Source: an uncultured Oscillospiraceae bacterium (GTDB taxonomy: Bacteria > Bacillota > Clostridia > Oscillospirales > Oscillospiraceae). Taken from it: a stretch of 5,941 bases of DNA. This document shows, one piece after another, positions 5,808 to 5,941 of this stretch. The stretch is taken from the NCBI GenBank assembly GCA_934515035.1, contig CAKSXP010000125.1, positions 1 through 5,941 on the forward strand. The letters run 5' to 3'. The notes under the pieces are model-generated. The model searched no databases. It was not told the origin of the DNA and saw only the letters and a program-made list of their open reading frames with translations. The position numbers and the translations under genes were made by a program. Every line of letters begins with the position of its first letter. Position 1 is the stretch's first letter.

Positions 5808-5857
5808 CCGCGGAATATCGACTGCCTGAGATGGTTTTGGTTATAAATTTTCCGCGG
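5808..5857. repeat. GC-rich inverted repeat in the right-hand non-coding end
   Basis: CCGCGGAA (5808-5815) and TTCCGCGG (5850-5857) are perfect complements around a 34-nt loop, and CCTTTTT follows on the plus strand two bases on. No gene enters from the left to need this as a terminator. I see no gene from 5784 to 5941; both strands are AT-rich and broken by stops. Confidence 0.3.
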
Positions 5858-5941
5858 GTTCCTTTTTAAAAATAAGCAGGACAGTGAATTGAAGAAGATT
5901 TCTCCAGCCACGCAAAAGATAAAAGGGAGCTTAGTTAGGGT

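Noticed and set aside
1..5941. CRISPR array, insertion sequence or attachment-site repeats
   Set aside because: No regularly spaced repeats, transposase-like frames or long direct repeats; the tRNA genes are not duplicated at their 3' ends in this window.

Overview
The window looks like part of the chromosome of a GC-rich gut-type Clostridia (Firmicutes), with Oscillospirales-like bacteria the best guess. The reasons are strong AGGAGG-type ribosome sites, sigma-A promoters with 17-nt spacers, an AzgA-type purine permease, a YuxL-like S9 peptidase, and an amidase whose C-terminus resembles the S-layer-homology-like repeats of clostridial phage lysins. This placement is inference; there is no rRNA or other decisive taxonomic marker.

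Left part (1-1800): a phage-like regulatory cassette. A LexA/CI-type repressor (HTH plus S24 peptidase with an Ala-Gly cleavage site and Ser/Lys dyad) is read leftward and runs off the window. From the same 163-bp intergenic region a rightward operon starts, encoding a 91-residue CxxC/CxxC zinc-ribbon-like protein and an N-acetylmuramoyl-L-alanine amidase of endolysin type. Two good promoters face away from each other, and three copies of a 12-bp near-palindromic element are placed like operators. The simplest reading is that DNA damage triggers self-cleavage of the repressor and turns on the zinc protein and the lysin. No holin is visible. The amidase has no conventional start codon where its domain must begin. 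It also has an internal in-frame ATG with an ideal ribosome site that would make a separate C-terminal wall-binding-like fragment.

Middle (1811-5444): two leftward genes. An AzgA/NCS2 purine permease has its own promoter, its own terminator and two short palindromes upstream of its -35. Upstream of it lies an S9 (prolyl oligopeptidase family) serine peptidase with an intact catalytic triad but a single-base frameshift near codon 25.

Right (5492-5941): a leftward tRNA operon, promoter - tRNA-Thr(TGT) - tRNA-Tyr(GTA) - terminator, both genes with encoded CCA. The last ~160 bases hold only short inverted repeats.

The housekeeping right half (purine uptake, peptide breakdown, tRNAs) and the phage-like left half appear functionally unrelated. 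Two places in 6 kb (near 1030 and near 5369) look as if one base is missing or extra, so small sequencing errors must be weighed against real mutations.
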